Shown: positions 49,223-58,298, counted from the stretch's first letter. The stretch is 64,000 nt of DNA from Rubrivivax sp. (GCA_030681795.1 JAUXRG010000020.1:1-64000), one strand, 5' to 3'. Notes: generated from the sequence alone by a model not told the origin. Translations and numbers: made by a program.

Positions 49223-49885
49223 ATGAGAGTGCTGCTGGTCGAAGACGAGCCTACGCTGCGCGCGCAGTTGCGCGCCGGGCTGGAGGAAGCCGGCTACGTG
49301 GTCGATGTCGCCGACAACGGGCGCGATGCGCACCACCTGGGCGCGAACGAACCGTTCGACGCGGTGGTGCTCGACCTGGGACTGCCGGTGCTCGACGGGC
49401 TCAGCGTACTCAAGCGCTGGCGCGAGGCAGGCCAGACCTTGCCGGTGTTGATCCTCACCGCCCGCGACAGCTGGCACGAAAAGGTGGCGGGCATCGACGC
49501 CGGCGCCGACGACTACCTGGCCAAGCCCTTCCACATGGAAGAGCTGCTGGCCCGGGTTCGCGCGCTGATCCGCCGCGCCCAGGGCCTGGCATCTCCGCTG
49601 CTTCAGTGTGGCGCCCTGGCGCTGGACACCCGCAGCGGCCGCGTCACCCTGGACGGGCACCCGGTGAACCTGACGAGCCACGAGTTCAGGCTGCTGTCGT
49701 ACCTGATGCACAGGCCCGGGAGCGTGGTGTCGCGCAGCGAACTGACCGAGCACATGTACGCGCAGGACTTCGACCGCGACTCCAACACGATCGAGGTCTT
49801 CATCGGTCGACTGCGCCGCAAGCTGCCGCCCGAGACCATCGAGACCGTTCGCGGCATGGGTTATCGGCTGGCGGCGAGGGCTTGA
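49223..49885 (+). CDS. OmpR-family response regulator (QseB/PhoP-like)
   Basis: A 220-residue regulator. The receiver domain has the acidic pair EDE at 7-9, Asp51 as phosphoacceptor and Lys in LAKPF. The winged-helix domain ends NTIEVFIGRLRRKL...TVRGMGYRL. It is followed after five bases by its kinase. Its location opposite the SHP operon suggests control of that electron-transfer module. Confidence 0.94.
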   Translation: MRVLLVEDEPTLRAQLRAGLEEAGYVVDVADNGRDAHHLGANEPFDAVVLDLGLPVLDGLSVLKRWREAGQTLPVLILTARDSWHEKVAGIDAGADDYLAKPFHMEELLARVRALIRRAQGLASPLLQCGALALDTRSGRVTLDGHPVNLTSHEFRLLSYLMHRPGSVVSRSELTEHMYAQDFDRDSNTIEVFIGRLRRKLPPETIETVRGMGYRLAARA

Positions 49886-49890
49886 AGCCC

Positions 49891-51291
49891 ATGGCGGGCC
49901 AGCGCTGGATGCGTTCGCTGCGGTTCCGCCTGCTGGCGGCCACGCTGGTGGCCTTGCTGGTGGCGCTGGTACTGGCCGGCCTGCTGTTGGCGAGCCTGTT
50001 CCGCGAGCACGTGATGCGCCAGTTCAGCGGCTCGCTGACGGCCCAGCTGGACCAAGTCACGGCACGCCTGGAGTTCGACGCCACGGGGCAGCCGCAGATC
50101 GACCCGCAGACCCTGATCGACCCACGCTGGTCACGCCCGTATTCCGGCCTTTACTGGCAGGTCGATGGGGCAAGCGGCGCGCAGCAACGCGGCCTGCTGC
50201 GGTCGAGATCGCTGTGGGATGCCACGCTGACGCTGCCGAACGACATGCGGGCCGACGGCGTGGTTCACGTCCGCGAAGTGGCGGGCCCGGGCGACGCACG
50301 CTTGCTGCTCGTGGAACGCACCGTGACGCGCGACGACGTGGCGGCGACACCGTGGCGACTGATGGTCGCGGCGGACCTGCATGAGACCACTGCGGCGGTT
50401 GACCGATTCAACGGTGTACTCGCGGCTTCATTGGCCGTCCTGCTCGCTTTGCTGTGTACCGCGGCCCTCACGCAGGTGACCATCGGCCTGGCACCCATGC
50501 GAGCGCTACAGCGGGCGTTGGCTGCCATCCACGGCGGCAGCGCACAGCGACTGGAGGGACGTTTTCCCGCAGAGGTGCAGCCCCTGATCGACGACTTCAA
50601 CGCTGTACTCGACCGCAACGCCGAGGTCGTCGCCAGGGCGCGCACACAGGCCGGCAACCTCGCCCATGCCATCAAGACGCCGCTGGCGGCGATGTCGCAG
50701 GCTGCGGCTTGCACGCTGCAGCGCCCGGAGACGGCCGCCGAACTGGCGGCGCTGGTCGAAGAACAGGTGGGCGTTGCGCGCCGACACGTCGACTGGCATC
50801 TGGCTCGCGCCCGTGCCGCCGCCGCCCAAGGGGTGCCTGGCGCGCGCGTGGCGCTGCAACCCGTGGTCAGCGGATTGCTGCGCGTCATGGAACGCGTGCA
50901 TGCCGGGCGAGACCTTGCACTGCTGTGCGAGCCGATGGAACCCGGATTGACCTTCGCGGGCGAGGTCCAGGACCTGCAGGAAATCCTCGGCAACCTGCTC
51001 GACAACGCATGCAAGTGGGCACGGCGCGAGGTGCGTGTCAGTGCGACATCGGTCGAGTCCCGCAGCGGCGCGAGGCTGCGGGTGGTGATCGACGATGACG
51101 GCCCCGGCATCGATGCCGGGCGGCGCGACGTCGTGATGGCGCGCGGCGCACGATTGGACGAGTCGGTACCCGGCAGCGGATTGGGCCTGGCCATCGTGCA
51201 CGAATTGGTCAGTCTGTATGGCGGGAGCGTATTGCTGCAAGCCGCGCCAGGCGGCGGGCTGCGCGTCGAGGTCGAACTCCCTGGCGGTTGA
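49891..51291 (+). CDS. Sensor histidine kinase (PhoQ/QseC-like)
   Basis: A 466-residue membrane kinase with two helices flanking a periplasmic sensor of about 130 residues. The His box is NLAHAIKTPLAAM, the PhoQ-type form with Lys after His-Ala-Ile; the N box is NLLDNACKWA and the G boxes DDDGPGID and GSGLGLAIV. The ATG at 49891 is used; a TTG at 49882 overlapping the regulator stop is an alternative. It is the last chromosomal gene before the tRNA-Val integration site. Confidence 0.92.
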   Translation: MAGQRWMRSLRFRLLAATLVALLVALVLAGLLLASLFREHVMRQFSGSLTAQLDQVTARLEFDATGQPQIDPQTLIDPRWSRPYSGLYWQVDGASGAQQRGLLRSRSLWDATLTLPNDMRADGVVHVREVAGPGDARLLLVERTVTRDDVAATPWRLMVAADLHETTAAVDRFNGVLAASLAVLLALLCTAALTQVTIGLAPMRALQRALAAIHGGSAQRLEGRFPAEVQPLIDDFNAVLDRNAEVVARARTQAGNLAHAIKTPLAAMSQAAACTLQRPETAAELAALVEEQVGVARRHVDWHLARARAAAAQGVPGARVALQPVVSGLLRVMERVHAGRDLALLCEPMEPGLTFAGEVQDLQEILGNLLDNACKWARREVRVSATSVESRSGARLRVVIDDDGPGIDAGRRDVVMARGARLDESVPGSGLGLAIVHELVSLYGGSVLLQAAPGGGLRVEVELPGG

Positions 51292-51409
51292 ACGGCATGC
51301 CGCAGGCAGGCTTCGCGATCACCGCCTTCATCAGAGCCGATGCACCGCCGCAGGCCTCACGACGCAGCGGGAGGGACAGCATCAACGCCAAGGGGTTGAT
51401 GCACCAACG

Positions 51410-51443
51410 AAAAGGCCCGATCTTTCAGGCGAAAGACCGGGCC
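51410..51443 (-). terminator. Rho-independent terminator of the tRNA-Val gene
   Basis: Read on the minus strand, a 13-bp stem (GGCCCGGTCTTTC / GAAAGATCGGGCC, one G-T wobble) with a four-base loop is followed by TTTT. It lies immediately downstream of the tRNA 3' end, showing that an intact tRNA-Val was transcribed leftward here before element insertion. Confidence 0.85.
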
Positions 51444-51498
51444 GATGTTGGTAGGCGCGATTGGACTCGAACCAACGACCCCCACCATGTCAAGGTGG
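51444..51498 (-). repeat. Left attachment site: truncated tRNA-Val(GAC) 3' half
   Basis: A 55-bp perfect match to 60210-60264. On the minus strand it encodes the anticodon arm CCACC-TTGACAT-GGTGG (anticodon GAC), the T-arm GTTGGTTCGAGTCCAAT and the acceptor end CGCGCCTACCA, with CCA at 51451-51449. The 5' half (acceptor and D-arm) is missing, because the sequence diverges right after GGTGG. So this is not a functional tRNA but the att copy produced by integration. Confidence 0.88.
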
Positions 51499-51610
51499 TG
51501 CAGATCGTTGATTCGTAATAACTTTCCCCGCTGCGGTGTACATCCTTGGTGCCATTTGCGGCCCTAGAACCCGTGTTTGTCCGTTCACTCAACCAAGGAA
51601 CGGAACCATC

Positions 51611-52687
51611 ATGGCAAGCCTCATCACGAAGAACGGAAAGCTGCTCGCAAGGGTACGGATCAAGGGCTTCAAGCCCGTAGCAAAGGCATTTGACAAGGCC
51701 AGCGACGCCCGCAAGTGGGCACAGGAGACAGAACAGGCCATGAGGAGCGGCACCTACTGCCCCGACGCCGACACCGACCGCCCAACGGGCGCCAGCCTGT
51801 TGACCTTCGGTGAGGCCCTGAAGCAATACCGCGAAGCTGTGGGCGACCGACTCAAGGGCGCCGACACCTATGCCTATTGGTTCGATGAGATCGCGGCAAG
51901 TGCCCTGGCACCGAAGCTGCTGCGCGACGTGACGCCGGCCGAGGTATCGGCGTGGAGAGATGAGCAGGCGAAGACTCGGGCAGCGGGGACCGTGGCCCGC
52001 AAGCTGGGGTTGCTCGGCGGGTTCCTTGGATGGGCGGTGAAGGACAAACACTGGCTCGCCAGCAACCCGGTACATAGCGTGCGCAAGCCGCGCGCAGCAA
52101 CTGCCCGCGACCGTGTATTGACGACTGAAGAACGGGCTTACCTGATGGAAGCGGCGGCGACAGGGCGGGGCAAGTGGCTGGGCGATGCCTTGATCGTGCT
52201 TCTACAGTCGGCCATGAGGCGGGGAGAGCTGGCGAAGCTGCGGCGCGGTGACGTTGACTATGACAAGGCCACGGCGCACCTTGTCGAAACGAAGAACGGG
52301 GCAGACCGACTCTGCCCGCTCGACCCCCAGGCACTTGCGGCTCTCAAGCGATTGGATGAGGCAGCGCGGGAGCGCGGGACCGAGTGCATGATCCCCGTGC
52401 AGAGACCCCACGCCTTGACCCTGGCATTTCGTCGGGCCGTGGCGCGTGGCCGGGCACTCTATGCGGCCGATCGCATCGGCGTGAAGGCGCCCGATGCGGG
52501 GTTCCTTCAATGCCTGCACTTGCACGACTGCCGGCACACGGCAATAACGCACTGGGCCAGTACCGGCGGGCTCAACCTCTTGGAGCTTCAGGCGATCTCG
52601 GGGCACCGTACCGTTTCGATGTTATCTCGATACACCCACCTTGATAGATCGGCGCTGGCGGGGAAGATGGCGCGGGTGGCAGCGTGA
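51611..52687 (+). CDS. Tyrosine integrase of element A
   Basis: A 358-residue site-specific recombinase. Catalytic residues are Arg203 or Arg204 in SAMRRGEL, Lys228, His305 and Arg308 in HDCRH, His332 in SGHRT and the nucleophile Tyr341 in LSRYTH. An N-terminal arm-binding domain and a SAM-like core-binding domain precede them. It is read away from the att site 113 bp to its left. The ATG at 51611 was chosen because the frame upstream overlaps the tRNA junction. It overlaps the next gene as GTGA. Confidence 0.95.
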   Translation: MASLITKNGKLLARVRIKGFKPVAKAFDKASDARKWAQETEQAMRSGTYCPDADTDRPTGASLLTFGEALKQYREAVGDRLKGADTYAYWFDEIAASALAPKLLRDVTPAEVSAWRDEQAKTRAAGTVARKLGLLGGFLGWAVKDKHWLASNPVHSVRKPRAATARDRVLTTEERAYLMEAAATGRGKWLGDALIVLLQSAMRRGELAKLRRGDVDYDKATAHLVETKNGADRLCPLDPQALAALKRLDEAARERGTECMIPVQRPHALTLAFRRAVARGRALYAADRIGVKAPDAGFLQCLHLHDCRHTAITHWASTGGLNLLELQAISGHRTVSMLSRYTHLDRSALAGKMARVAA

Positions 52688-53130
52688 GCGGCGCCGGTTT
52701 TGAGTTTCTGGCCCAGCCCATGACGATTGCCGCGCTGACTGTCATGAGGCCCGCAGAGTGGGCGCCGCTCTCGATCAACGATATGGACGCTTCGGCCGAT
52801 GAACTGGGCAGGGCGGCGCGTGCATGGCTCTGGTTGTGCGACGTGGCGCCTGGCTCGCCCGAGGCAGAGCGCGTGCGGCTGGAGTGCCTGGATGACGCAC
52901 CCCTGATCTGTGCGCTGCACCTGCCGGCGCCTGAGTTCGTGCATTGGTTCAAGTGCGAAGCCTGGGGCGACTTCGATTCGACAGAGCGCACGGGCTCTGA
53001 GGGGTGGGCAGTGGCCGTGCTGGTTCGCGCGTGGGGAAGGTGCGAGGCGCTGGGGGCGCTCGCTGCTTTTGCTTGCGGGGGTGGCTACCCCTCCCCGACA
53101 ATCGTTGAGTCTGTGGCAGGGTCGGATTAA
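52684..53130 (+). CDS. Unknown element A protein, integrase-coupled
   Basis: A 148-residue acidic protein of unknown function with a GTG start inside the integrase stop. Aromatic and Cys-rich patches (ARAWLWLCDVAPG, FVHWFKCEAWGDFD) stand out but match no motif I know. There is no signal peptide or membrane helix. Tight coupling to the integrase suggests a role in recombination control or immunity, but that is a guess. Confidence 0.6.
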   Translation: MSGAGFEFLAQPMTIAALTVMRPAEWAPLSINDMDASADELGRAARAWLWLCDVAPGSPEAERVRLECLDDAPLICALHLPAPEFVHWFKCEAWGDFDSTERTGSEGWAVAVLVRAWGRCEALGALAAFACGGGYPSPTIVESVAGSD

Positions 53131-53169
53131 TTACCCGACCTGCGCTCCCCGATTCGCGCAGCCACAGAC
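53109..53169. repeat. Nested inverted repeat between unknown genes
   Basis: A perfect 9-bp pair, GTCTGTGGC (53109-53117) and GCCACAGAC (53161-53169), encloses a smaller pair GTCGG (53121) / CCGAC (53135) around an AT-rich centre. It overlaps the end of the gene at 52684 and lies upstream of the ATG at 53208. It could be a terminator-like structure or an operator for the replication module. Confidence 0.5.
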
Positions 53170-53207
53170 ACTCTTCATAGGGAGTCGGGCTGCAAAGGAA
53201 TCGGGCT

Positions 53208-53963
53208 ATGAGTGACGTTGTGGCGCTTGCCTCGCAAGGGGAACTCAAAGGTGATTTGACGGTCGCGGAGGTGGCGCTCCTCATGGCCGATCAGAGCTTG
53301 GCGGGGCACAGTCATTCCCAGCATGAGGCGGCAGTAACGGCCCTTCTACAGCTTGAGCGCCGGGCCGCCTTGGCTACGCACCCTCGACACCGTGAAGAGC
53401 CTTACGAACGCGTTTACTTCACCCCCTACAGCGACGACATCTATGCCTCGAACTATCGAGGCAACAGGCTCGGCGACGGTATGTGGCGCACGCACGAGGG
53501 ACCGAACCGGCCCGAGGTTTCGAAGCTGCGGTATCGAACAGTGAGTGAGAAGTGCATCGCTCCCGATGCCATGGCAGCGTGCCTGGAAGGGGCGCATGGC
53601 GAATGGCTCAGGGCGCAAGGGCTGGTCACCGAAACCCTGTTGGGCTGGCTTGAGGCCAGCGGCGCGAAGGCGCCGGCAGGGTTGACCAGAGAAGCATTGA
53701 TGGCGGGGTGGGAGCTTGTCACCCTTTCCAACGGGTCGAGTGTTGGCTGGTCTGACGGCATCAAGAAACTGAACACACAGCTGGCGAGGGGCGGCAAAAA
53801 GGTGCGGGGCACCTACAGCCTGCCCGATTGCGTGGACGCCGCCAGAGTCCTGGGGTACGCCCTGCGCAAGAAGGCCGAAGCCGAACGGGGACGGGTGGGG
53901 CTGAACGGCGGGCTTGCCCTTGGGGGTGGGGCCTTCGGCACCATTGCCGACACTCTCAAATAG
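53208..53963 (+). CDS. Unknown element A protein
   Basis: A 251-residue protein with no recognised domain. It begins MSDVVALASQG after an AAGGA site. Tyr/Asn-rich segment YERVYFTPYSDDIYASNYRGN and a Gly-rich end (GLNGGLALGGGAFG) are notable. It lies ahead of the replication genes, so a regulatory or copy-control role is possible but unsupported. Confidence 0.6.
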   Translation: MSDVVALASQGELKGDLTVAEVALLMADQSLAGHSHSQHEAAVTALLQLERRAALATHPRHREEPYERVYFTPYSDDIYASNYRGNRLGDGMWRTHEGPNRPEVSKLRYRTVSEKCIAPDAMAACLEGAHGEWLRAQGLVTETLLGWLEASGAKAPAGLTREALMAGWELVTLSNGSSVGWSDGIKKLNTQLARGGKKVRGTYSLPDCVDAARVLGYALRKKAEAERGRVGLNGGLALGGGAFGTIADTLK

Positions 53964-54049
53964 CGGGCTTGTGGTGGACTTGTGGTGGATTTGCGGTGGG
54001 CAATGGGGGGCGGCACTGTGGCGACTGCTCTCACTCCCAAAGCGACAAC

Positions 54050-54409
54050 ATGCCCACCAAGAAACGCAACCAGCCCGGCCCGTGGCCTGAAGGCGGTGAA
54101 CTTTTCGCCGACATAGCCGGCAGGAACGACCCGGCTCTGACAAAGGGCCAGTTGCACAAACTGGCCCGCCTGTTCCTTGATGAACCTGGGCCAAAACCGG
54201 GTTGGGCGCCGGGCGCCGGGCAGAGTGCCCGTAGCGTGCTGGTCGAGGAAACAACCGTCATGGCCTTGATGGTGCAGGCTTGGGCTGGTCGAGCTGCCTG
54301 GGCACTTCCTCAGTGCCCCGACCACTTGGCGCAACGCAACTTCGGCGCCGCCGTCCGGGTCTTGCGCGCTGCGATTCGGTATCTGCCCGACGGCGAGGTG
54401 CAACCGTGA
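54050..54409 (+). CDS. Unknown small element A protein
   Basis: A 119-residue protein with a basic, proline-rich start (MPTKKRNQPGPWPEGG) and a helical remainder. The ATG at 54050 is chosen since the longer open frame overlaps the previous gene in another frame. Its stop overlaps the GTG of the winged-helix gene as GTGA, so the two are coupled. Confidence 0.6.
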   Translation: MPTKKRNQPGPWPEGGELFADIAGRNDPALTKGQLHKLARLFLDEPGPKPGWAPGAGQSARSVLVEETTVMALMVQAWAGRAAWALPQCPDHLAQRNFGAAVRVLRAAIRYLPDGEVQP

Positions 54410-54639
54410 CCGGCGCCGACTTCAACCCCGGCGACGACACCAAGGCTGGGCAGTGCGCGCTGGTGCTGGCGGCGCTTCGGTCTGGCCCAAAGACCACGGC
54501 CGAACTGCGCGCGGTGCTTGGTGCTGCATCGTCGCCAGCGGCGCGGGTCATGGACCTACGAAGGGCCCACCGAATCGAAACCTTGCGCCGGGGCCGGATG
54601 GGTTGCTACGTGCTGATGCCGGCTGAGGTTCTTCTGTGA
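54406..54639 (+). CDS. Small winged-helix protein
   Basis: A 77-residue protein starting at a GTG at 54406. The pattern ALRSGPKTTAELRAVL...AARVMDLRRAHRIETLRRG is a small winged helix-turn-helix like those used by phages and islands as helix-turn-helix accessory proteins. GTGA overlaps link it to the genes on both sides, including the primase. Possible roles are replication control or helicase loading. Confidence 0.65.
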   Translation: MTGADFNPGDDTKAGQCALVLAALRSGPKTTAELRAVLGAASSPAARVMDLRRAHRIETLRRGRMGCYVLMPAEVLL

Positions 54640-56099
54640 AGGGCCGCCTAACCCTCTTCGAGTCGGGCTCGCTGCTAGCGAAGAGATGGGAACCCGACGC
54701 CTCGGGGAAGCCGCAGAAAACATCGGCGGCGCAGATGACTCATGGCACCTACAGCGTGCGTGAGTTCGGCAGCGCCGCTGATCTGGCGGCGCTCCTGGAC
54801 ACAGTGACAACACATCAGGCCGTGTGCGCCTCGCTGGCTCACGATGGCAGGGTGGCGGGTGAGATCGTGACGAAGGCAGCTCTGCCGGCGCACCCAGGGG
54901 CGAAGGCGCGGGGCAAGGCAGCTTTCGGGTTGCAGGCTTCGCCCGGCATGTTGTTCGTCGATCATGACGCAGCCAGTGCCGAAGGGGGCATGAGCCGTGC
55001 CGATCTATGGCAGTGGTTGGTGCGTCTCATACCCGGGCTGAAGTCGGCGGGTGTTGTGTGGCGCCCGAGCGGATCAAGTCACATTCACCACGGCGACAAA
55101 GACCTTACGGGCTTGCGTGGGCAGCATTGCTTCGTTCTGCTACAGGACGCCAGCGATGGGCCGCGAGTCATGAAGATTCTCGCCTCGCGATTTTGGCTTG
55201 AGGGGCTGGGCCGGGTGGAAGTGTCGAAGTCGGGCGCCCTACTACAGCGCTGCCCTATCGACACTGCGCCCAGCGATGCCGCCCGCTTGATATTCGCAGG
55301 TGGCGCCGATTGCGTGCCGCCCCTTGAGCAGCGGCGCGGCCCTTGTGTCGTCTTGAGCGAAGGCGGATTTCTGGACTCGCGACGTGAGGTGCTCGACCTA
55401 ACCGCTGACGAACATGGACGCTATGAAGGTTTGATCGAGCAAGCCAAGGCTGCGGCGCTGCCCCTGGCAATGCAGCGTCGCGCAGAGCATCGCGGGGAGA
55501 CAGTGGCGCGGCGCCTGCCCGCTCTGATTCGGCAGGGCTTGAGCGCGGGGGAGGCTGAAGCCCGCATCAGCGCCGCCGTTGATGCTGCCTATGGCGGCAT
55601 GTTGCTCGGGGACTTCGAGCTGACCATCGTTCATGAAGAGGGCAAGCGCGAGGTGGTGACGGTGGCGCAGGTGCTGGCCGACCGGGACCGATACCACGAA
55701 GCCGATTGCCTCGACCCGCTCAACCCCGAGCATCGCAGCGGCTCGCCGGATTGCCGCTTGTATTTGCACAGTGCTTCCCCTATCGCCTACAGCCTGGACG
55801 ACGGCGGCACCGTGTACAGGCTCAGGGCCGCGCAGCAGCGAATGACAGTTGTGCGCGGTGCTCGGGGTGAACTGGTCAGTGGGCTTTCAGAGTTAGTCGC
55901 GGGCCTCGACAACGTGTTCGCCACTGACACCGGCCCGGTGCTTATCGAGCGAGGGCGCCGACTCGCTCTGACTGTGGACCGCCTCATGAACCTGGTGGGC
56001 ACATCCGTAGTGCTCACTGCGGCAGGTGCAAAGGGCCAGCTCCCGATGGACTTGCAGCGCGAGACAGCGGGGCTTGTGCTCGCTGCCCTAAACACTTGA
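54636..56099 (+). CDS. AEP-type primase-like replication protein
   Basis: A 487-residue protein with a GTG start at 54636. LFVDHD at 106-111 fits the AEP hhhDhD metal motif, and SSHIH at 147-151 fits the second (sxH) motif, followed by HCFVLLQD. Large element-encoded primases of this kind start replication of phage satellites and plasmids. It is followed 11 bases later by a P-loop ATPase, giving a split primase-helicase. Motif reading by eye leaves some doubt. Confidence 0.7.
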   Translation: MKGRLTLFESGSLLAKRWEPDASGKPQKTSAAQMTHGTYSVREFGSAADLAALLDTVTTHQAVCASLAHDGRVAGEIVTKAALPAHPGAKARGKAAFGLQASPGMLFVDHDAASAEGGMSRADLWQWLVRLIPGLKSAGVVWRPSGSSHIHHGDKDLTGLRGQHCFVLLQDASDGPRVMKILASRFWLEGLGRVEVSKSGALLQRCPIDTAPSDAARLIFAGGADCVPPLEQRRGPCVVLSEGGFLDSRREVLDLTADEHGRYEGLIEQAKAAALPLAMQRRAEHRGETVARRLPALIRQGLSAGEAEARISAAVDAAYGGMLLGDFELTIVHEEGKREVVTVAQVLADRDRYHEADCLDPLNPEHRSGSPDCRLYLHSASPIAYSLDDGGTVYRLRAAQQRMTVVRGARGELVSGLSELVAGLDNVFATDTGPVLIERGRRLALTVDRLMNLVGTSVVLTAAGAKGQLPMDLQRETAGLVLAALNT

Positions 56100-56110
56100 A
56101 GGAAAAAGCC

Positions 56111-57355
56111 ATGCTGATGCCCCGATACCTTGCCGCAATGATTGATCTGCCCCTTGTGACCACCTCGGGCCGGGTAGTGACCAAGCCGGGCTATGACGAC
56201 GAAACCCACCTCTACCTTGAGTTGCCCCGCGAGTGGCAGCCGTGCGTGCCGCTCAATCCTTCGGTGTCGGAAGTGAGGGCGGCGCTGGTCACGATGATGG
56301 CGCCGTGGAGTGCTTACCGCTTCGCCGACGCCGACAGTGCCGCCGGCATGGTCAGTGCAGTTGTCGCGGCAGTGTGCCGCCCCGTGCTCGATCTGTGCCC
56401 CGCCTACTTGTTTGATGCTTCGCAGCAGGGCTCGGGGAAAACTAAGGCGGCGTGTGCGCTGGGCGCCTTGATCGAAGGACGGCGCCCGGCAGTCACGCCC
56501 TTTGCGGGTTCGAGCAATGACGACGAAATGCGCAAGCGCATGGTCGCTGGCGCCGCCGATGGCTTGCTCTTTCACTGCACCGACAATGCAACAGGACACC
56601 TGAAGTCGTCGGCGCTTGCGGCGGTGCTCACAACGGGCAGGCTGACTGACAGGTTTCTCGGGCAGTCGCGCATGGTGACGGCCGATATCCGGGCTCTGAT
56701 TACTTTGACCGGCAACAACGCATCAATCGATGCTGACCTACAGCGCCGAACGGTGGTGCCGAGAATCGACGCCGGCATCAACCCGACACATAGGGCTTAC
56801 GCGTTTTGCCCAGTCTCGGAAGCGCTGAAGCAGCGCCGCCAGATCGCAGAGGCAGTGTGTTGCGTGCTGAGGGCCTACTTCGACGCCGGCGCCCCCGACA
56901 CCATCAAAGGCGACGCCGGCGGGTTCGCGGATTGGAACCGGCTGTGCCGGCAGCCCGTGCTGTGGCTGGCCCGCGAGGGCCTGGCCGATGGCCTGCCCTG
57001 GACCCTGGGTGACCCCGCCGGCAGCATGTTGGCCGACCCTGCGGCCGGCGACCCCGAAATCGAAGCGACAGGTGATCTGCTGCGCGCCCTTCATGAGATT
57101 GCCGATGGCGCCGTCTTCACTGCCGCCGACGTGGTGAAGTGGGCCGGGATGGGCCAGCACGCCGGCGAGGGCAGCCCTTTCGGTGCTCTGCGCTCGGCGG
57201 TGCTGGAGTGTGTGGGCCGGGCCGAGCTGACAGCCCGCAGCATGGGCCGCGTCCTGATGAACCGGCGGGACCGACCTACAGGGGGTTGGAAACTGCTTAC
57301 GCGGGCAGGACACGACAACACGAAGGTCTGGCGAGTCGTCGCAGTTGGGAGCTGA
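56111..57355 (+). CDS. P-loop ATPase, probable replicative helicase
   Basis: A 414-residue ATPase. Walker A is QGSGKT (106-111), a Walker B-like hydrophobic strand ends in Asp158 (LLFHCTD), and ITLTGNN (197-203) with DLQRR (209-213) are sensor and arginine-finger candidates, as in SF3/D5-like helicases. The ATG at 56111 has AAGGA upstream and replaces a TTG that overlaps the primase stop. It probably acts with the primase at the repeat-rich origin just downstream. Confidence 0.72.
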   Translation: MLMPRYLAAMIDLPLVTTSGRVVTKPGYDDETHLYLELPREWQPCVPLNPSVSEVRAALVTMMAPWSAYRFADADSAAGMVSAVVAAVCRPVLDLCPAYLFDASQQGSGKTKAACALGALIEGRRPAVTPFAGSSNDDEMRKRMVAGAADGLLFHCTDNATGHLKSSALAAVLTTGRLTDRFLGQSRMVTADIRALITLTGNNASIDADLQRRTVVPRIDAGINPTHRAYAFCPVSEALKQRRQIAEAVCCVLRAYFDAGAPDTIKGDAGGFADWNRLCRQPVLWLAREGLADGLPWTLGDPAGSMLADPAAGDPEIEATGDLLRALHEIADGAVFTAADVVKWAGMGQHAGEGSPFGALRSAVLECVGRAELTARSMGRVLMNRRDRPTGGWKLLTRAGHDNTKVWRVVAVGS

Positions 57356-57367
57356 AATCGGTCATAT

Positions 57368-57529
57368 ACCCCCATGGGTATGGGGGTTGGGGGGTGACGG
57401 GGGGTTCACTTTCCAACCACTCTAGGAAACAAATCTTTTTTGGGCCATTGATTGAAAAGTGAACCCTCAAAACCCCCCAACCCCCCGGTTTAGGACGACC
57501 GATCGAAAAGTGAACACTCAAACCCCCCC
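57368..57529. other. Iteron-like repeats: probable replication origin of element A
   Basis: The unit GATYGAAAAGTGAAC, followed by CTCAAA and a C-run, occurs at 57450-57478 and 57501-57529, 51 bp apart. An inverted core (TTCACTTTCC) lies at 57405-57414. A perfect 8-bp hairpin ACCCCCAT-GGGT-ATGGGGGT is at 57368-57387. Position directly after primase and helicase genes and the G/C strand asymmetry fit an origin. Confidence 0.55.
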
Positions 57530-57588
57530 GATGAGAACGATTCTTGTTTGGAACCCACTATTCCACCCCCGACCCCCAGAAAGAGCCC

Positions 57589-58029
57589 ATGAACCCGACT
57601 TCGACCGATCTTGAGCCCGCGCGCAAACCACCTGCCACCGAGGACGAGGCAGCGGCCTACCTCCTGGCCCTGGCGCTGGGCGACCCCGCCATGACGCCGA
57701 CAAAGGCCCTGGACCTACAGCGCCAGCGCGTGGCTGCCCTGCGCGACCCGACTTCGGCGCGTAGCCTCGAAGTGCTGGCCCGGCAACTCCCCGTGCTGGA
57801 AAGTCTGTGGCAGCGCTTCTCGGTGGAAGCCCTGCGCGCCAAGGGCTTCGGCAACAAGGCCCAGATGCTCCGGGCTGCCTTGCAGGCGCAGCAAGCCCAC
57901 GCGCGAACCTTTGCCCTACTCCGGGGGATGGCGCTACAGGCCAAAGGGCAGGGCGTGGTGAGTCTGGAGGACGACGCCGACGCCGACGATTCCCCCGACA
58001 CCTTCAACCTGGACGCTGACAGGCCATGA
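57589..58029 (+). CDS. Unknown element A protein, helical
   Basis: A 146-residue, Ala/Leu-rich, largely helical protein of unknown function. The acidic C-terminus (LEDDADADDSPDTFNLD) is striking. It starts at an ATG at 57589 after AAGAG and overlaps the next small frame as ATGA. It has no terminase or HTH motif that I can see. Confidence 0.6.
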   Translation: MNPTSTDLEPARKPPATEDEAAAYLLALALGDPAMTPTKALDLQRQRVAALRDPTSARSLEVLARQLPVLESLWQRFSVEALRAKGFGNKAQMLRAALQAQQAHARTFALLRGMALQAKGQGVVSLEDDADADDSPDTFNLDADRP

Positions 58030-58298
58030 GGCCCGCCCGTAGGCGGGGGCTGCCCAGCCCAACCCCGACAGCGCCCACGCACGGCGCCCCCGACAGCGCC
58101 CGAGCCCCTGCCACCTACGCCGACAGCGACAGTGCCGCCGTCGGGGGGCCAACCCAAGCCGGAACCCTGCCCGACCTGCAAACGGTGCTGCAATACATCT
58201 TCGCTGTACAGGAGTTGCTGGATTGGGCGCCTACGGCGCTGGTGCCTGTCAGGGGGTCAATCTCGGGACTCAAGAGGAAGCGGCACCGCCTGGGGTGA
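58026..58298 (+). CDS. Possible small protein coupled to the gene at 57589
   Basis: A 90-residue Pro/Ala/Ser-rich frame beginning at an ATG overlapping the previous stop. The second half (LPDLQTVLQYIFAVQELLDW) could form a helix. The coupling argues for a real gene, but composition is weak evidence, so this is tentative. Confidence 0.35.
   Translation: MRPARRRGLPSPTPTAPTHGAPDSARAPATYADSDSAAVGGPTQAGTLPDLQTVLQYIFAVQELLDWAPTALVPVRGSISGLKRKRHRLG

Larger units (their letters stand above)
51292..51610. other. Junction between chromosome and element A
   Basis: No protein gene is seen. The stretch contains the terminator and the truncated tRNA-Val copy annotated separately, then a short integrase leader with a GTGTACATC motif at 51536-51544 that recurs at the far end of element A. 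Confidence 0.6.

Noticed and set aside
51449..51525. A complete tRNA-Val gene at the left end of element A
   Set aside because: Only the anticodon arm, T-arm and acceptor 3' strand are present; the D-arm and 5' acceptor strand are replaced by unrelated sequence after 51498.
57589..58029. Small terminase subunit in element A
   Set aside because: The position after the replication module suggested it, but the protein has no helix-turn-helix or other terminase feature.
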